DNA of 64,000 nt from Cyanoderma ruficeps (lineage: Eukaryota > Chordata > Aves > Passeriformes > Timaliidae): NCBI GenBank assembly GCA_008694505.1, contig VZDJ01000046.1, forward strand, positions 797,100-861,099, given 5' to 3'. Made by a program: the position numbers and the translations under genes. Positions 1-15,600 of this stretch are shown one piece after another; position 1 is the first letter of the stretch, and each line of letters starts with the position of its first letter. The notes under the pieces are model-generated. The model saw nothing but the letters and a program-made list of their open reading frames with translations, was not told the DNA's origin and made no database searches.

Positions 1-189
1 TTTTTTTTTTTTTTTTTTTTTTTGGAAAACCCAAACTCTGTGAGGTGGGACTTTGTGTCAGTGGAAGCAGTTCCTTCTGGCGGGACAGTGAGGCGATGTT
101 TAGCTGTGATTACGTTAATTTTCAGCTTATAAAATATCTTTGCAGAGAGCTCTTAATCTGATGTGAGCCAGAAGCTGTTCTCACCTCTG

Positions 190-360
190 AAGAGGAAGAA
201 ATCTTTTTTAAAGGGTGGTGAGATCCTGGCACAGATTCCCAGAGAAGCTGTGGCTGCTCCATCCCTGGAAGTGTCCGAGGCCAGGTTGGATGGGGCTTGG
301 AGCAACCTGGTCTGGTGGAAGTTGCAGGTCCTTTCCCCACCCCAAATCATTCTGTTTCAG
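190..360 (+). mobile_element. CR1 LINE 3' fragment
   Basis: Contains the CR1 3' block in sense direction: a diverged 'ggtggtgag..cctggcacag', 'agagaagctgtggctg', 'ccctggaagtgtcc', 'gatggggcttggagcaacc', and the terminal 'cattctg'. The 5' part of the element is missing, as is usual for CR1. It is diverged, so probably old. Confidence 0.85.
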
Positions 361-690
361 TCTCCCAGATGTTCATAAACGTGGCATAATTTAGGATTCT
401 CCATGAAAATTCCTAAAACTCCTCCCAAGCTGCCCCAGGTGCTCTGCCAGCAGCTCCTGGGAATTACAGCCCCAAGTCTGGAACCGCTTCCAGTGCATTC
501 CTGGACAACATTGGGAGCAAAACCCTTCCAGTAAAGAGGAATAACGTGGGAGTGTCCTGGTGTATTCCCAGTGCTGTGGAATCCTGGCAGAGAGGGGATT
601 TTCATAAGCTGCAGCTCTCTGTTCCCGTCTCAGGCAGTGCTGGGGAGACAGAAGCCTCCGTGTGGAAAATTTCTCTTCCACTGATTTTGC

Positions 691-930
691 AGATCACAGA
701 ATCCCAGGATGGTTTGGTGTGAAAAGGACCTTCAAAATCATCAAATTCCACCTCCTGCCATGGGCAGGGACAGCTTCCACCATCCCAGACTGCTCCAGCC
801 TGGCCTTGGACACTTGCAGGGAAGTGGCAGCCACAGCTTCTCTTGGAATCTCTGCCAGGGCCTCCCCACCCTGACAGAGAACAACTTTCTCTTAATTTCT
901 GATCTAAACCTCTCCTCCTTTCACATCACA
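691..930 (-). mobile_element. CR1 LINE 3' fragment
   Basis: Antisense copy of the same CR1 3' block. It starts 'atcacagaatcccaggatgg', passes 'ctgccatgggcagggacag' and 'cttggacactt', and ends near 'tctaaacctctcctcctt'. Together with the plus-strand copy at 190-360 it makes a diverged inverted pair. Confidence 0.85.
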
Positions 931-2829
931 GATACCACAACAATATCAAGGTCTAATAGCTTTGATACTATTTAATTTCATATATATATATTTATACATG
1001 AAATATTAACATTTTACCGATCAAGTTGTGCTCATATATTTCTCCTCAAAAGAAACTTTGGAAGAGAATCTAAATACAAAGAACTGCTCGAGGCTTTTGG
1101 AAATATTGAATGGTTTTGGTAAATACTTTTTTTTTTTCCCCCCTGGCTCCTTCACTTTTTGAATGAAAAGCAATTAGTCCAAATGATCTGTCTGGGCTTT
1201 AGATGTAGTTTTTTTATTGTTGTTTTTGAAGGTAATTTATTGAGACCTGTGGCTTTCCCAGGATTTGCAGGGGACTAAAGTAAAAGCCCTACTGAAGACT
1301 GTAGGAGTTATATATATATAGATGTATATTTTTTTTTTTAGGCAGCAGTTAATTAATTGACTTTTAACTTTTTGATCCTGAGTAATTCCATCCCTTTTTT
1401 TTTTTCCCCTGCAGCTTGTCAGTGGTTCCTATGCAAACCCCAGAGGAGAATTTGTGTTTGACTGGGTGGAAGGACAGGCTCCAGTGCTTTGGAAGCCCTG
1501 AGCCTTATCTAGGGTACACCAAGTCCCTCTTCCCCTGGGCTTTAGACACATTGTCCTGCACAGCTCACATCAGCAGCGATTAATGGCTCTGAAAATAAAA
1601 CATAAATCCATTTGTTACAGATCCTATTTTTAATCTGTGCACAAGTATTTTACACTCCGGCCCAGGAGGAGGAATTTCTCTCTCTGCTGGTTCCTGGTGG
1701 CCCAAACAGGAGCAGGGGCTGGGCACTGCCGTGGGTTTGCTGCTGGATTCTTGTGGAATTCTGGCCTTGCTGGATCCTAAGGGATGCCTGTGTTTGCTCA
1801 GGAGTCCTTTGGAGCAGAAATTGTGGCTCACACCCTGCCCTGCTCCCCTGCAAGGTCAGGGTGGACCTGTGTGAGCTGTTCTTGTGCCTGATTTAATGAC
1901 ATAAATACTGGCAGAGTGTTTACATGGAATTTTACAGGATATTTGTGTGGCCTCCACAGCCTCCTGGTACCTGTTATTTAATAGGGGTTGGTTTGGATGA
2001 GCAAAATCAGTTTATAGCAAGTGATAAACTCTCAGTGTAACTTTTTTTTTTTTAATAAATTTAAAAACATTCACTGCAAGGTTGTTCTGTTCTGCTCTTG
2101 ATAGAAACACACCTGACCAGAGAATATTTCTGTCCCACCTTTTCAGAAAATACCCAGGAAGGGAGATCTGAGTCTGTGACAGCTTTCACTAGGCCAAGGA
2201 TTAATAGTAAGAAAAATAAATTAAATTCAGAGAATTCCAGGTTGGAAGAGGCCTCAAGTGCTGTTTGCTCCAGTCTTTCTTGGCATAAATAACCTCTGAA
2301 TAAATAATGTATTTGTAATATTCCTTTCTGCAGCAGTTGGGTTATTTTCTTACCTTCTTTGCTCTTTGGAGTTTCCAGATGCTCCTCCCTTCTTCCCAGG
2401 GGCTCTTCACTGGAATGTTTTGTGGTTTTTTGGGGGGCTTATAACAGGGATGATGATTCTTGTTTTCCAGAGGGGATGTGCTTGCCTGGGACAGGAGCAT
2501 TCCCAGTCTCACAGAGCAGGAGATTCTGAGCTGTGAACGTGCCACGCCAGCACCTAAAATGTGAAACCTGGGGAGAATTCCCATTCCTGTGCAGTAAGTC
2601 AGCTCTGTTCTTCACATATTTATTCTTAGAAGACAGATTTGGCTTAATTTAAGGCAAGGGAGGGAAGGTGATTTAGGCTTTTTCGTCGTGGCTACGTTAC
2701 GCATCCCTGGAAAATTAATTTCGTTCAGGAAATAAAACCAAAGCTTTGCTTTGCTGCCTTCACTGTTCACCAGATGAAAACCTCTAATATTAAAAAAAAA
2801 ATATATATTTCTTTCTCTGTTCAATGCAG

Positions 2830-2982
2830 GTAAATAGCTGGAAGCTAAACCATGGACACTCAGTTTTTCTCCCCGTTACTGGGAGCAGTCCCCAGTCCCC
2901 CCACGCCTCCGGAGCGCGACTGGCTGGGATGTGCCGAGGATTTTGGATCCCAAACTGCCTTCCAGGAGTGCCCAAAAAAAAG
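2830..2982 (+). CDS. MEIOC: MEIOC exon with start codon (coding from 2852)
   Basis: First coding exon of the MEIOC gene. An acceptor-like 'caatgcag' precedes position 2830, and the ATG at 2852 sits in a strong Kozak context (A at -3, G at +4). A TAA in the same frame at 2846-2848 closes the upstream reading frame, which supports this start. The exon encodes about 43 residues beginning MDTQFFSPLLGAVPSPPTPP and ends AAA AAA AG before a GT at 2983. The coding part is 131 nt, so the intron is phase 2, matching the phase of the next exon at 4835. The first exon has little recognisable sequence; assignment to MEIOC rests on the phase match and on joining to the clearly MEIOC-like exons downstream. 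The donor (ag|gtatca) is only moderate. Confidence 0.75.
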
Positions 2983-4834
2983 GTATCAGCATTCCTGAGA
3001 GGCCTTAGGGCTTCTGCAGCACTGGAATTCTCGTGTTGATGAACAAATGGGGGTTCTGGATGTTTTCTGGGGACAGTTTCTGGTGCCTCTGGGAACTCGG
3101 CGGGTTTTCTTTGCTCTGTAATGGTTATTACTGAGGTGGTGGAAAAAAGAAAAAATGGTGTTTGTGGGTTTTCTTTTCTCCATCTTAAAGCCAAGTGACA
3201 AAATATTGCCTTTTTTGGAGGGAATTGAGTGATAGAGACTGACACAGCAGCTTTTAAAAGAGAAAATGCTCTTTTAACGAGCATTTCTAGTACCTCGCTG
3301 CATTTTTTTTATCATTTGCTTAATAAAAAAGACAGAATCTGAGGTGGGGAGAAAGTGGAGTCCACTGGGTCACAAAGTGCTGAAAGGTCACAGTTAAGGA
3401 AGATACATGAATTGCAAAAAACCTTTTTTTTTGCTGGGTTTCAGTGGGAAGTGTCAAAGTAATGTTTATTTTTGATTAAAAGGTGACACAGCTTTGCTGT
3501 CAGCTGTAAGGGTTAATTTTAAGCATGCAGTGGCAATTTGCTAATTAAAATATACAGCATTTTCTTAAAGCAGCCTTTGGATTACTGCAAGGTGGCTTTA
3601 AATACAAAAAAGTTACAGAATTAGAATTAATCCATGTCTAGACCCATTCTACACCTGCAGATACTCAGAATTCCTTGAGGTCTCCTTAAAAACAAAAAAA
3701 CAGGAAAAGCAAAAAACTTTCCTGTTTGACCAAGACACAGAAAAGATCTGGTTATCAAATATCAGTTCTGCACTCAGAAAACATTTTCAAGAGTCTTTGC
3801 ACTTCTGTGCATCCCAAATTAAATCCAGATCCCTTAGAGAGGAAACTGAGCAGTCATGGAGTAAATCAGGGGCTGAGTTAGAAAGGAAACTGTGGTGAGG
3901 TCTTAAAAGGCAGCAGGGTGTAATTTTCACAGTGGCAAGAGATTAAAATGTGATTTTTTTTTTTTTTAAATAAGAGTTTGTCCCACATTTTATGGTCTCT
4001 GTTCATCAGCAAAGTCAGGGAGAAATTATGTGGCAGCTGAGGTGGTTTGGGTGAGGTAAAACATCCAAACCACCAGGGAAAACTCAGAGACCTTCGGGGA
4101 CACTGAAAGGACTCAGAGCCAGGTGGGGAGGGAATTTTATTGGAACAAAACAATGAGGATAAAGGGAAGGAGATCTTTAATTGCACTGTGTTAATTAACT
4201 TGTGAGGAAGAGTCAGGAGTCATTACAAAGAGTTCTATAAAAACTGGATCTTGCACCTGAAGTAAAAGTTGGATTTGTTTAAAAATTGTTGATAACCTTG
4301 GGTGTTGACCAGAAATATTTACTAAAATTTTGACCTGTCCAAAAGGGGTTCAACTTCAGTATATAAAACTTACACATAAATTATTTTTTGAGATTAACAT
4401 GATAGGTTTTGAATTATTTGGCAGTAGATAAATTAGAATGCTCCAGAGAGAATATTTTGAGAATATTGATCCTGTTTATGCTCTGAACAAGACAGCCAAG
4501 GTTTGAAGGAATGTCCATGAGACAGTTTTGTTTCCTGGAAAGAGAAGAAAAGTTTTGCTGCCTGGAAAGTCTCTGGTGAAAGAAAAAGGAAAATAATTCT
4601 GCTTCATTGGCTGTAGAATTCACAGATGCAGGAAGAGATTTTTATAGAGGGTTTGCTGAGGATACATTAAGTTCAGAACTAGAAAATGCTGCTAAAATAA
4701 AGGTTTGATCCTCTTCTTTTTGCCTGTTTTGTTTTGGAGAAAAGAACTTGTTTGAGACTTTTACTTTGGTTTTGTTTTGGAGAAAAGAACTTGTTTGAAA
4801 CTTTTACTTTGGTTTTGTTTTTGTTTTTTTTCAG
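2983..4834 (+). other. MEIOC intron between first and second coding exons
   Basis: AT-rich intron with no TE I could name. Its 3' end holds a 43-bp tandem duplication (about 4726-4822) that runs into the T-rich tract before the acceptor at 4833-4834. Confidence 0.6.
4726..4822 (+). repeat. 43-bp tandem duplication before a MEIOC acceptor
   Basis: The unit starting 'gttttgttttggagaaaag' at 4726 recurs at 4769, and a third partial copy begins near 4812. The copies differ by about one base (gagact versus gaaact). The duplication abuts the polypyrimidine tract of the acceptor at 4834. Confidence 0.9.
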
Positions 4835-4936
4835 AGCACCAATAAATCTTTCTTACTCTGGCAATGGCCCTGATATGTTTGGGTTGGTGTCGAGCATTTT
4901 GGAGGAGCCAAATAAGCCAGAACCAGCTACAGATTG
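4835..4936 (+). CDS. MEIOC: MEIOC second coding exon
   Basis: A 102-nt exon between a T-rich acceptor ('tttttttcag') and a consensus donor (gtaagt at 4937), phase 2 in and phase 2 out. It encodes [20 protein letters not shown] followed by [14 protein letters not shown]. The '[19 protein letters not shown]' core is what I recall as a conserved N-terminal segment of MEIOC proteins. Joining to the next exon restores TG|G as Trp and gives TDWNSLSRLFPPLWAPDL, again MEIOC-like. Family assignment is from memory of the vertebrate proteins. Confidence 0.88.
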
Positions 4937-5480
4937 GTAAGTCTGTTCTGAGAGTTCTTCTCATTAGTGTGCTGCTGTTTATGCCCATTGTCATACAGAT
5001 ATGACAGACATTTTTAATTATTTCAGAGTCGAGTAATGACAGCTTTTTAAATCCCCTTAAAATGTGGAAGAGTCTTTACTTCATTTGCCAGTTAAAAAAA
5101 ACCAAAACGAAACTGAACTGTGAAAAATGCAAATTTTTTAAACTTTTCCATCAGCTTTACAGCGTTTGAGGAGGGGGAAAAAAAAAAGATGATAATTAAT
5201 TTTAACCAGTGGGGAGTTGACTGAATACAGTGGAACCTGAGATATTTAATAAACCCAAATAAACCTTGCGTTTCTGAACGTGCAGGAATAAACAGTGTGA
5301 GGGATGAGATTTCACAGAGCATTTGCTCAGCCTCAGTGGGAATATTCCTCCTCGTTTTGAGGAGAGCTGTGCATGGCTGGCCAATAATGCAAAGCTGGGG
5401 GAATAACCACCCTGTGGGAATGATTTTAAAGTGAGGAACGTTTGAAATCCTGACGGGAGATTTGTTCAACTCCGTTGCAG

Positions 5481-9664
<4,184 letters not shown>

Positions 9665-9802
9665 ACCGAGGCTGACCTTGCAAGGCACTTCCCAGGGCAG
9701 CAGCACATCTCCAGCTCCAGCACCAGCCCCGTGTCCCGGCTCCCTGCCAACCCATCCCGCGTGGATCGCCTCATCGTCGACCAGGCCCGGGAGCGAGCCA
9801 GG
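9665..9802 (+). CDS. MEIOC: MEIOC exon, conserved C-terminal region, part 1
   Basis: A 138-nt phase 0-0 exon between 'tccctttcag' and gtaggc. It encodes [20 protein letters not shown], then [20 protein letters not shown] and ARERAR. The motif '[20 protein letters not shown]' is diagnostic of the MEIOC C-terminal domain as I know it from vertebrate orthologues. The Ser-rich stretch before it is a normal variable linker. It joins in frame to ERKK of the preceding exon and to VLALIGRMERL of the next. Confidence 0.95.
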
Positions 9803-9959
9803 GTAGGCCTGCTGGGGCTGCAATCCCAAATGCAATCCCTGCACTTCCTTTGGGATTGGTTTGTTTGTTAATTCATGGAATCTGCGTGGGGCCAGAATGT
9901 TTTTAACTCTCCAGGGAGGTGCATCACCTCTGAGGGCTGCCCACAGCCTCAGAAATGGC

Positions 9960-10560
9960 TTTGAAAAAACAGCCTGGTCTGAGGTGTTTGGAAAAGCAAA
10001 AGGTTTTTAATAAAGATGAAAATAACAAACCATACAGAGCAAAAGAAGAATAATCCGTTCAAGGAGAATCCTTGCACCTGCTGCAACACCTTGAAAATGC
10101 CCTGAAAATCTCCGTGCTCTCCTTTAAGTATGTAATGATCCAGGAGGGGGTTTTGGCATGCTGCCCAATAGAAATAGCTGCAGTTCTTGAGGTACAGCTT
10201 AAACCATCCAACAAATGCCTTTATGTTGGAACCAGGCCAGTTATGGTGAGCATGGAAGTTTCTGCTTCTTTCCATTATAAGATAAAGTAAGAACCAGGCC
10301 AGTTATGGTGAGAAGAACATCTAAGTTTCTAGTTCTTTTCTTTATAAGATAAAATAAGAACCAGGCCAATTATGGTGAGAAGAGCATGGAAGTTTCTGGT
10401 TCTTTGCCTTATAAGACAAAATAAGAACCAGGCTAATTATGGTGAGAAGAGCATGGAAGTTTCTGGTTCTTTGCCTTATATGACAAAATAAGAACCAGGC
10501 CAATTATGGTGAGAAGAGCATGTAAGTTTCTGGTTCTTTGCCTTATAAGACAAAGGGTGA
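9960..10560. mobile_element. LTR-like element, same family as 49431-49790
   Basis: The stretch resembles 49431-49790 block by block: 'gaaaaagcaaaaaggtttta' like, then 'gtgctctcc.ttaagta', 'ggg.tttttggca..c.gcccaatag', and a final 'tttctgg.tc.tt.cctta'. Two dispersed copies of non-coding sequence with AT-rich, polyA-signal-like blocks suggest an avian endogenous-retrovirus LTR. Ends and orientation are not resolved. Confidence 0.5.
10231..10555 (+). repeat. 62-67-bp tandem repeat, about five copies
   Basis: The unit starting 'accaggccagttatggtgag' and ending near 'ccttataagacaaa' begins at 10231, 10293, 10360, 10427 and 10494. Spacing is 62, then 67, 67 and 67 bp. Later copies are the most alike, which suggests expansion from that side. 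It lies within the LTR-like element. Confidence 0.93.
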
Positions 10561-10650
10561 AACTCAAATCCTTTCGTAAAATGGAAGCCCCTACTACTGT
10601 GATGAGGGCATTGCTACAATTAATCAGTGATTTTTGGTGTTTTCTGCCAG

Positions 10651-10831
10651 GTGCTGGCACTGATAGGAAGAATGGAGAGGCTCTGTGGTGCTCCCCTGCA
10701 CAGGAACATCTCCAGGACCTTGGAGCTCCACCTGGAAGCCATTCAGGTGACCCAGGCACGTCGGAAGGATGAGATTGGGAATGCTGCAAACCCCCAGGGT
10801 CGTGGGGTGCCGCGCTATAACAACGAGAGAG
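10651..10831 (+). CDS. MEIOC: MEIOC exon, conserved C-terminal region, part 2
   Basis: A 181-nt exon, phase 0 in and phase 1 out, between 'ttctgccag' and gtaatg. It encodes VLALIGRMERLCGAPLHRNI, SRTLELHLEAIQVTQARRKD and EIGNAANPQGRGVPRYNNER. The pattern 'L.GRMERL...PLH.NIS..L..HLE.I...QARRKDEI.NA' is strongly MEIOC and helical, consistent with the coiled-coil region required for partner binding. Divergence from mammals is moderate (for example ALIGRMERLCG). Confidence 0.95.
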
Positions 10832-12409
10832 GTAATGCTGCCCACTCCTGGAGCCCTCAGAGCTTTTTCAGGGGGTTTGATTGTGGATGTGTTCCCCTTG
10901 AAGGCGTGGATTTGCAATACGCAGCAATTCTCGTCGCCTCGGCAAAAGAAAGTTTGCAAATACGCTCTTGTTACTTTTAAAGACTTTAAATTACTTGGAG
11001 TTCTAGTGGGGGTTTTTAGTTTTCCTGTTACTAGTTCAAAAAATATGAATTTTTTTCCTCTTGACTAAAAGACAACTGTAAAAACTCCTCAGTGATATTA
11101 TATAACCATAAGTGGTTGTCCTAAAAGCTTGTTTTTAAGCGAGTAGAATTATTTCCTGGTATGGATAAATTTTCTTTTCAGCTCATAAAATAATAAGAAA
11201 AATTGCCAGTATTGTGCAAATCAATTGTCTGTCCACCTTACCTAAATCACAAACCCACCAGGAATGGCATTCCACGTTTCCCAAATGCTGTTGAAGTAAA
11301 GCCAGAATAACCTGGAGCAGGAGTAAAATGTGGCAATTTGTGATTTGAGGTTAAAAGATCAGATTATTTTTCTTCAGAAAATACCCATGTCTCTCATAAC
11401 AAAAGAGGAATTCACTCCTTACTGCTGGAGTGAAGTGGACAGTGAGGTTTGGCTGTGGAATTGCTCTTCTTGAGAGGGAAAGATAAGCTGGAAAGAGAAT
11501 CAAGATGTTTTGCCTTTGCAGTTCAGGTGTCAAAAATTAAAATATAAAATGAATATAAAATTTCATGCCCTTAAAACAATAGTCCTATTTGCAAACTGGC
11601 TTTTTAAATGACTCCTAAAACTTCCATGTGACTTTTAACTCCAAGTGTGAATCAGGAGTAGTAGAAGGAAGGTTTTTGGCCAGGCAGGAGGAGTAGGACA
11701 CAGTGGTTAAGGGATGATTATGATTAGATTTAATTAGATTTAGATTTTATGGTGGATTTAATTAGATTTAGATTTTATGGACCATCATATGGTCCTTCCT
11801 GTTCAGTCACAGGTTTTGGTGAGACCCCCCCCTTCCCTTCCTGAATTCCCAGAGAAGAGTAGGAGCAGCTTGGTCCACTTAGGCCCAGATTTCATCAACA
11901 ATCTCTGTCTGAAAGGTTGCAATATCTGCACTTTTGGCTGGAAATGTGCAGATTTGCAATCCCTGGCCTTGCAGGATTCACAGCTGCAAACATATCCCCT
12001 TATGGAGCTGCTTTAAGATTCCATCTCTCTATTTGACCAGATCTTTATGCTTTTACTCACGCATCCAAAGATCAGTGTTCCCTTCTTCCTGCAAAACCAA
12101 AAAACTTCCTGCAGCCTCAGCAGACCAGTTTGCCCAGTGTCCTGCCAGCATTTGGGACCCTTTTTGCAGCATTTGGGACCCTTTTTGCAGCATTTGGGAC
12201 CCTTTTTGCAGCATTTGGGACCCTTTTTTACACAGACAACTCACGTGAGATGTTGCCGCTGTCGTAACTGGTGCAGCTCAGCTGCTCCTTGAGCACAGTT
12301 CGCTCAAGGCCACGAGTTGAACAAATTGATGCAATTAAAAAAAAATAAATGAATAAAACGAATCAGGTTTTCAGGCTTGTCCACTGATGTGTTTTTTGTC
12401 TTGTTGCAG
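10832..12409 (+). other. MEIOC intron
   Basis: AT-rich intron with a 21-bp tandem repeat (12146-12230) near its 3' end and short TTTAATTAGATTTA-type direct repeats around 11725-11775. No TE is named with confidence. Confidence 0.6.
12146..12230 (+). repeat. 21-bp tandem repeat, four copies
   Basis: Unit 'cagcatttgggaccctttt' plus 'tg', starting at 12146, 12167, 12188 and 12209; the copies are essentially identical except at the last end. Confidence 0.95.
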
Positions 12410-12648
12410 ATGTGCTGGCCCTGGCAGCTGCCCTGCGAGCCCTGGCCGGTGCCACACGCAGGGCTCGCACCGCGCTCTGGTGCGCGCTGCAGGCGACTCT
12501 GCCAAAATCCCCTCCTGCTGCACCCGAAAATCAACCACTGCTCCTTCCAGGGGCACTGCAAGAGCTTTGTCCTTCAAGCACAAGCAGCCTGGAGCACGAA
12601 GGCAGAGGAAGTGAAAAAGCTGAGGAAGTGACGAAGATTTTGGGATAA
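12410..12648 (+). CDS. MEIOC: MEIOC last coding exon
   Basis: Phase-1 terminal exon after 'cttgttgcag'. The G of the preceding exon plus AT gives Asp, then VLALAAALRALAGATRRART and ALWCALQATLPKS. The 'D.ALA.A......ATR.ART.LWCALQ.TLPK' signature is the end of the MEIOC domain. A variable hydrophilic tail follows to the TAA at 12646-12648. The helix is unusually rich in Ala/Leu/Arg, and the exon is more GC-rich than the introns. The joined gene is 867 codons including stop if two bases are removed at the AAT repeat; the human protein is about 950 residues from memory. Confidence 0.93.
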
Positions 12649-15600
12649 TTGCGGATAATGAAAGGGAAAGCTGAGGATGGGGAGGGAAGGGCTCAGGTCC
12701 TGCCCAGCACCGTGAGAGGTGGATTTTCATAGGATGCCAGGAAGCAAAAAAGGGTTAATTAAGGTGCTTTAATTAACCTGGTCAGTGCTCCAGTTGTGGT
12801 ACTGGGATTCTGGTGTGGAGAGACGCAGCTTGTGGTGGTGTCAGTGCAGTTTTGATATTGCTGGTGAATGCTGCTGAGAATTTTAATGTTCAGAGGAGCT
12901 GAACAAGAGCTGAGCATTTCCTCCTGTGCTTACCCAAAGCTCTGAGTCAGGCCAGGACCTGAGCAAACAGAGTGTGCCAGAACCTAATTCTCCTTTTCTT
13001 TTTTTTTTTTTTNTTTTTGTTAATGAGACAGTTTAGCATATTTAAAGGTACTCAATAACCCTTCAGGGTTTGTTTTATTTTTATTTTTTGCACCATGTCG
13101 AGTTCTTTGCAGAGCCAAAGCGACCACTGAGTGGTTTGCACCCCATCACTGTGTCAGGAGCTGCTGTTGGTGGTGTTTTTTTGACAGGAATAATCAGTGT
13201 TCAGTGCTGGTTGTGGGAGAGGCTTCAGCAGTTGTGCTGCCAGTTCAGTTTCCAGCAAAAACGGTGTGACCTGAGCTTTTCCATACAATTGTCCACTTGG
13301 TTTTTTCCACTGAAAAAGTGGATTTTGTAGCTTTGCAGTGTGAACTGCATGGAAGTGCATGTTAGCAGGTGAGAGAAAGCTGGCTCAGGATGAGAAATTA
13401 GATTTATTGAGTCTTCAGTGGGTTTAAAACCAGTAACAATATAACATATTATGCACTTAATTAAAAAACCTTATTATTTGTTATTAATATATGTTCATGG
13501 CACTATAATATTTTTCAGACACATTCCATATTTATTTCAATGTCTTCACTGAATGTTTCTTTAAAGATCTATTTTAGTAATACAAAGTTAAATATTTTGC
13601 CAAATCTTCCGAATAATCAGATTTAATGATTTACTCAGGAACTCTGTATATTATTCTATAAATATACACGTGGCATATTAGGGATTTTTTTGGGAAAGGG
13701 ATGTTTGCAAAATATTTACACGAAGCTAACTATGTACTAGGTTACCAAAGCTGTTTCACTGATTATTGTTTTGGTGTGGAAGGTTTAATGTATTTAATTG
13801 CTGTTAATTAGTCTCCATTGTGTGGCTTAGACAATCAGAGTGTGGTTGTTCAGGGTGAAAATTAGTAAAGAATAATAAACTCAAGGTGTGATCTTAGGGC
13901 ATTTAGGAATATTTTAATGCTTTAACAGCTGTCCTACACAATCTCTTAACATGTACTAATAATTAATTAAGGTTCTTCAGTATCAGGGTATCATTGAACA
14001 GCTTTGGAGAGCAGTTCTTGGGTTAAAAGTGAATTAAGTCGGGGATATAAGCGAAATTTGAAGGACAAAAATGCAGATTTTTTTTGTCACGTGGTGTTCA
14101 GTGTCGAATCAGACATTTTTGTGGGTAAATCTAGAACTGTTCCCATATATATTTGTACTTGCAAAATTGTTCCAAATGCAGTTGTGTAGTTCTGGATGTT
14201 TCTAGAGCAGATTTTTGTCTCGGTAGTGCCATCCTTAACTCTATTGAGGCGTGGAAATTTGTCGCTAAAATTTACCCAGGCCTTGTTGTAATCCACTCAG
14301 TGAAGTTTAAAAGCAAAAGTAGATAGAAATCAGATTCTTAGTGTAGTAAAATTATGGGGTTTTTTTTTCCCCTAAAGAAAGTAAATTCCACCTAAAAGAT
14401 TATTTTCAGCCTTAGCCTAAAAAAACCAGGTGCCAGAGTTATTTTAGTGTGTTTTCTCCACGTGCACATGCAATTTATTTGCACAAACTAATTTAGGAAG
14501 GTTCAATCTGCATTTGCAGTATTTCAGTTCGTGGGTGATTTGGGGGTCTAATTACCCAAATTAAAATTAATTTACCATTGCTGTGTTGACAGGAAATCAG
14601 AATTTGAGAGTCTGGATCTTGTTTTTTATTTTTTTCTGTTTACAGAACCAGGGTTGTTTTGTAGTGGTGAATGTTTAGGGTGTAATTGGTTCTTATTGTG
14701 CTGCTCATGTGTTAATTATGGTCTTAATTAGTTCATAGTTAATGTGCCTTTAAGAGTCTCATTTTTTCAGAGTGTTACAAAGCTGTGTGCTCACTCCTGG
14801 CTCCAGTTTCAGTTCAAAAATGCATTTCAAAGGATTACACGTGGCTGCATGTGACTGCAATCAACACATGCTGTTAATTCTGTTAATTGCACACACAGGA
14901 TCCTCCAGGTTTGGGTTCTTTAAGGAGCTCCGTGGCTCTGGAATGTCCCCCTGGATCATGTGCCCGGGTCAGGTGCTCCTTGTCGTGCCCTACAAATGCT
15001 CCTGTTTCACTTGGCCTTGCTCACTTTCCTTCACTCCAGGTCTTCAAACAAAAATTGGTTTTGTTTTTTAGTGCCCCTTTCTTTAAATGAGTTGGTTATG
15101 GACAGCATCAAACCCAGAATGAGTTCTGTCTTCAATTCTTAATTTCGGAATGTTCCACTTCTGTTGTTTTATTAGAAATCCTTTTTGCATTTTATGGGGA
15201 AAAAACCTCCACTTTGTTTTAAAAAAATAACACCTGGAGTTGCGGCAGCTCTGCCAGTCAGAACATAATTTTTGCTGCCTTGTGTTTAATTTGGCAACAA
15301 GGTACAGATTCTGCAAGCCTTGCACTGAATTTTTGATGTGAGTAAGCACCAGTACAATGCATGTGGCTTTAGGGACTAATTGCATTCATGTTTCACTGAT
15401 TTCAGGGAGAGCAGAATTAAAGTTTTGGGTCTCACTTAAGCCAAAGAGGTGGTTTTGCTTTGGAGTTAGGTTTGACTTTTAGAGAGAGAGAAAAAAAATT
15501 CCCCCTTTCCCTTCCCATTTTGAGAAGCAATCAGGTAAAAATCAGTTTATTCCTTTTTTTCCCACTTCCACCCCTCCCCTCAGCTTTCTTGAGATTGAAT

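Larger units (their letters stand above)
1..2829. other. 5' flank of the MEIOC gene
   Basis: No coding exon could be supported here. The stretch opens with a run of 23 T, then carries two CR1 fragments (about 190-360 and 691-930), short TA microsatellites (about 980-990 and 1309-1320) and T-rich tracts near 1125, 1330 and 1398. An untranslated first exon and promoter of the downstream MEIOC gene could lie here, because its first coding exon is preceded by an acceptor-like site, but I could not place them. Confidence 0.5.
9803..10650 (+). other. MEIOC intron with LTR-like element
   Basis: Filled mainly by an LTR-like element (about 9960-10230) and its 62-67-bp tandem repeat (10231-10555). No extra exon is seen. 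Confidence 0.6.

Noticed and set aside
2790..3284. Minus-strand open frame of 164 codons
   Set aside because: It overlaps the supported MEIOC start exon on the other strand, contains intronic low-complexity sequence and matches no family I know.
10231..10555. CRISPR-like spaced repeats
   Set aside because: The copies are contiguous 62-67-bp units without unique spacers, in a bird intron; it is an ordinary tandem repeat.
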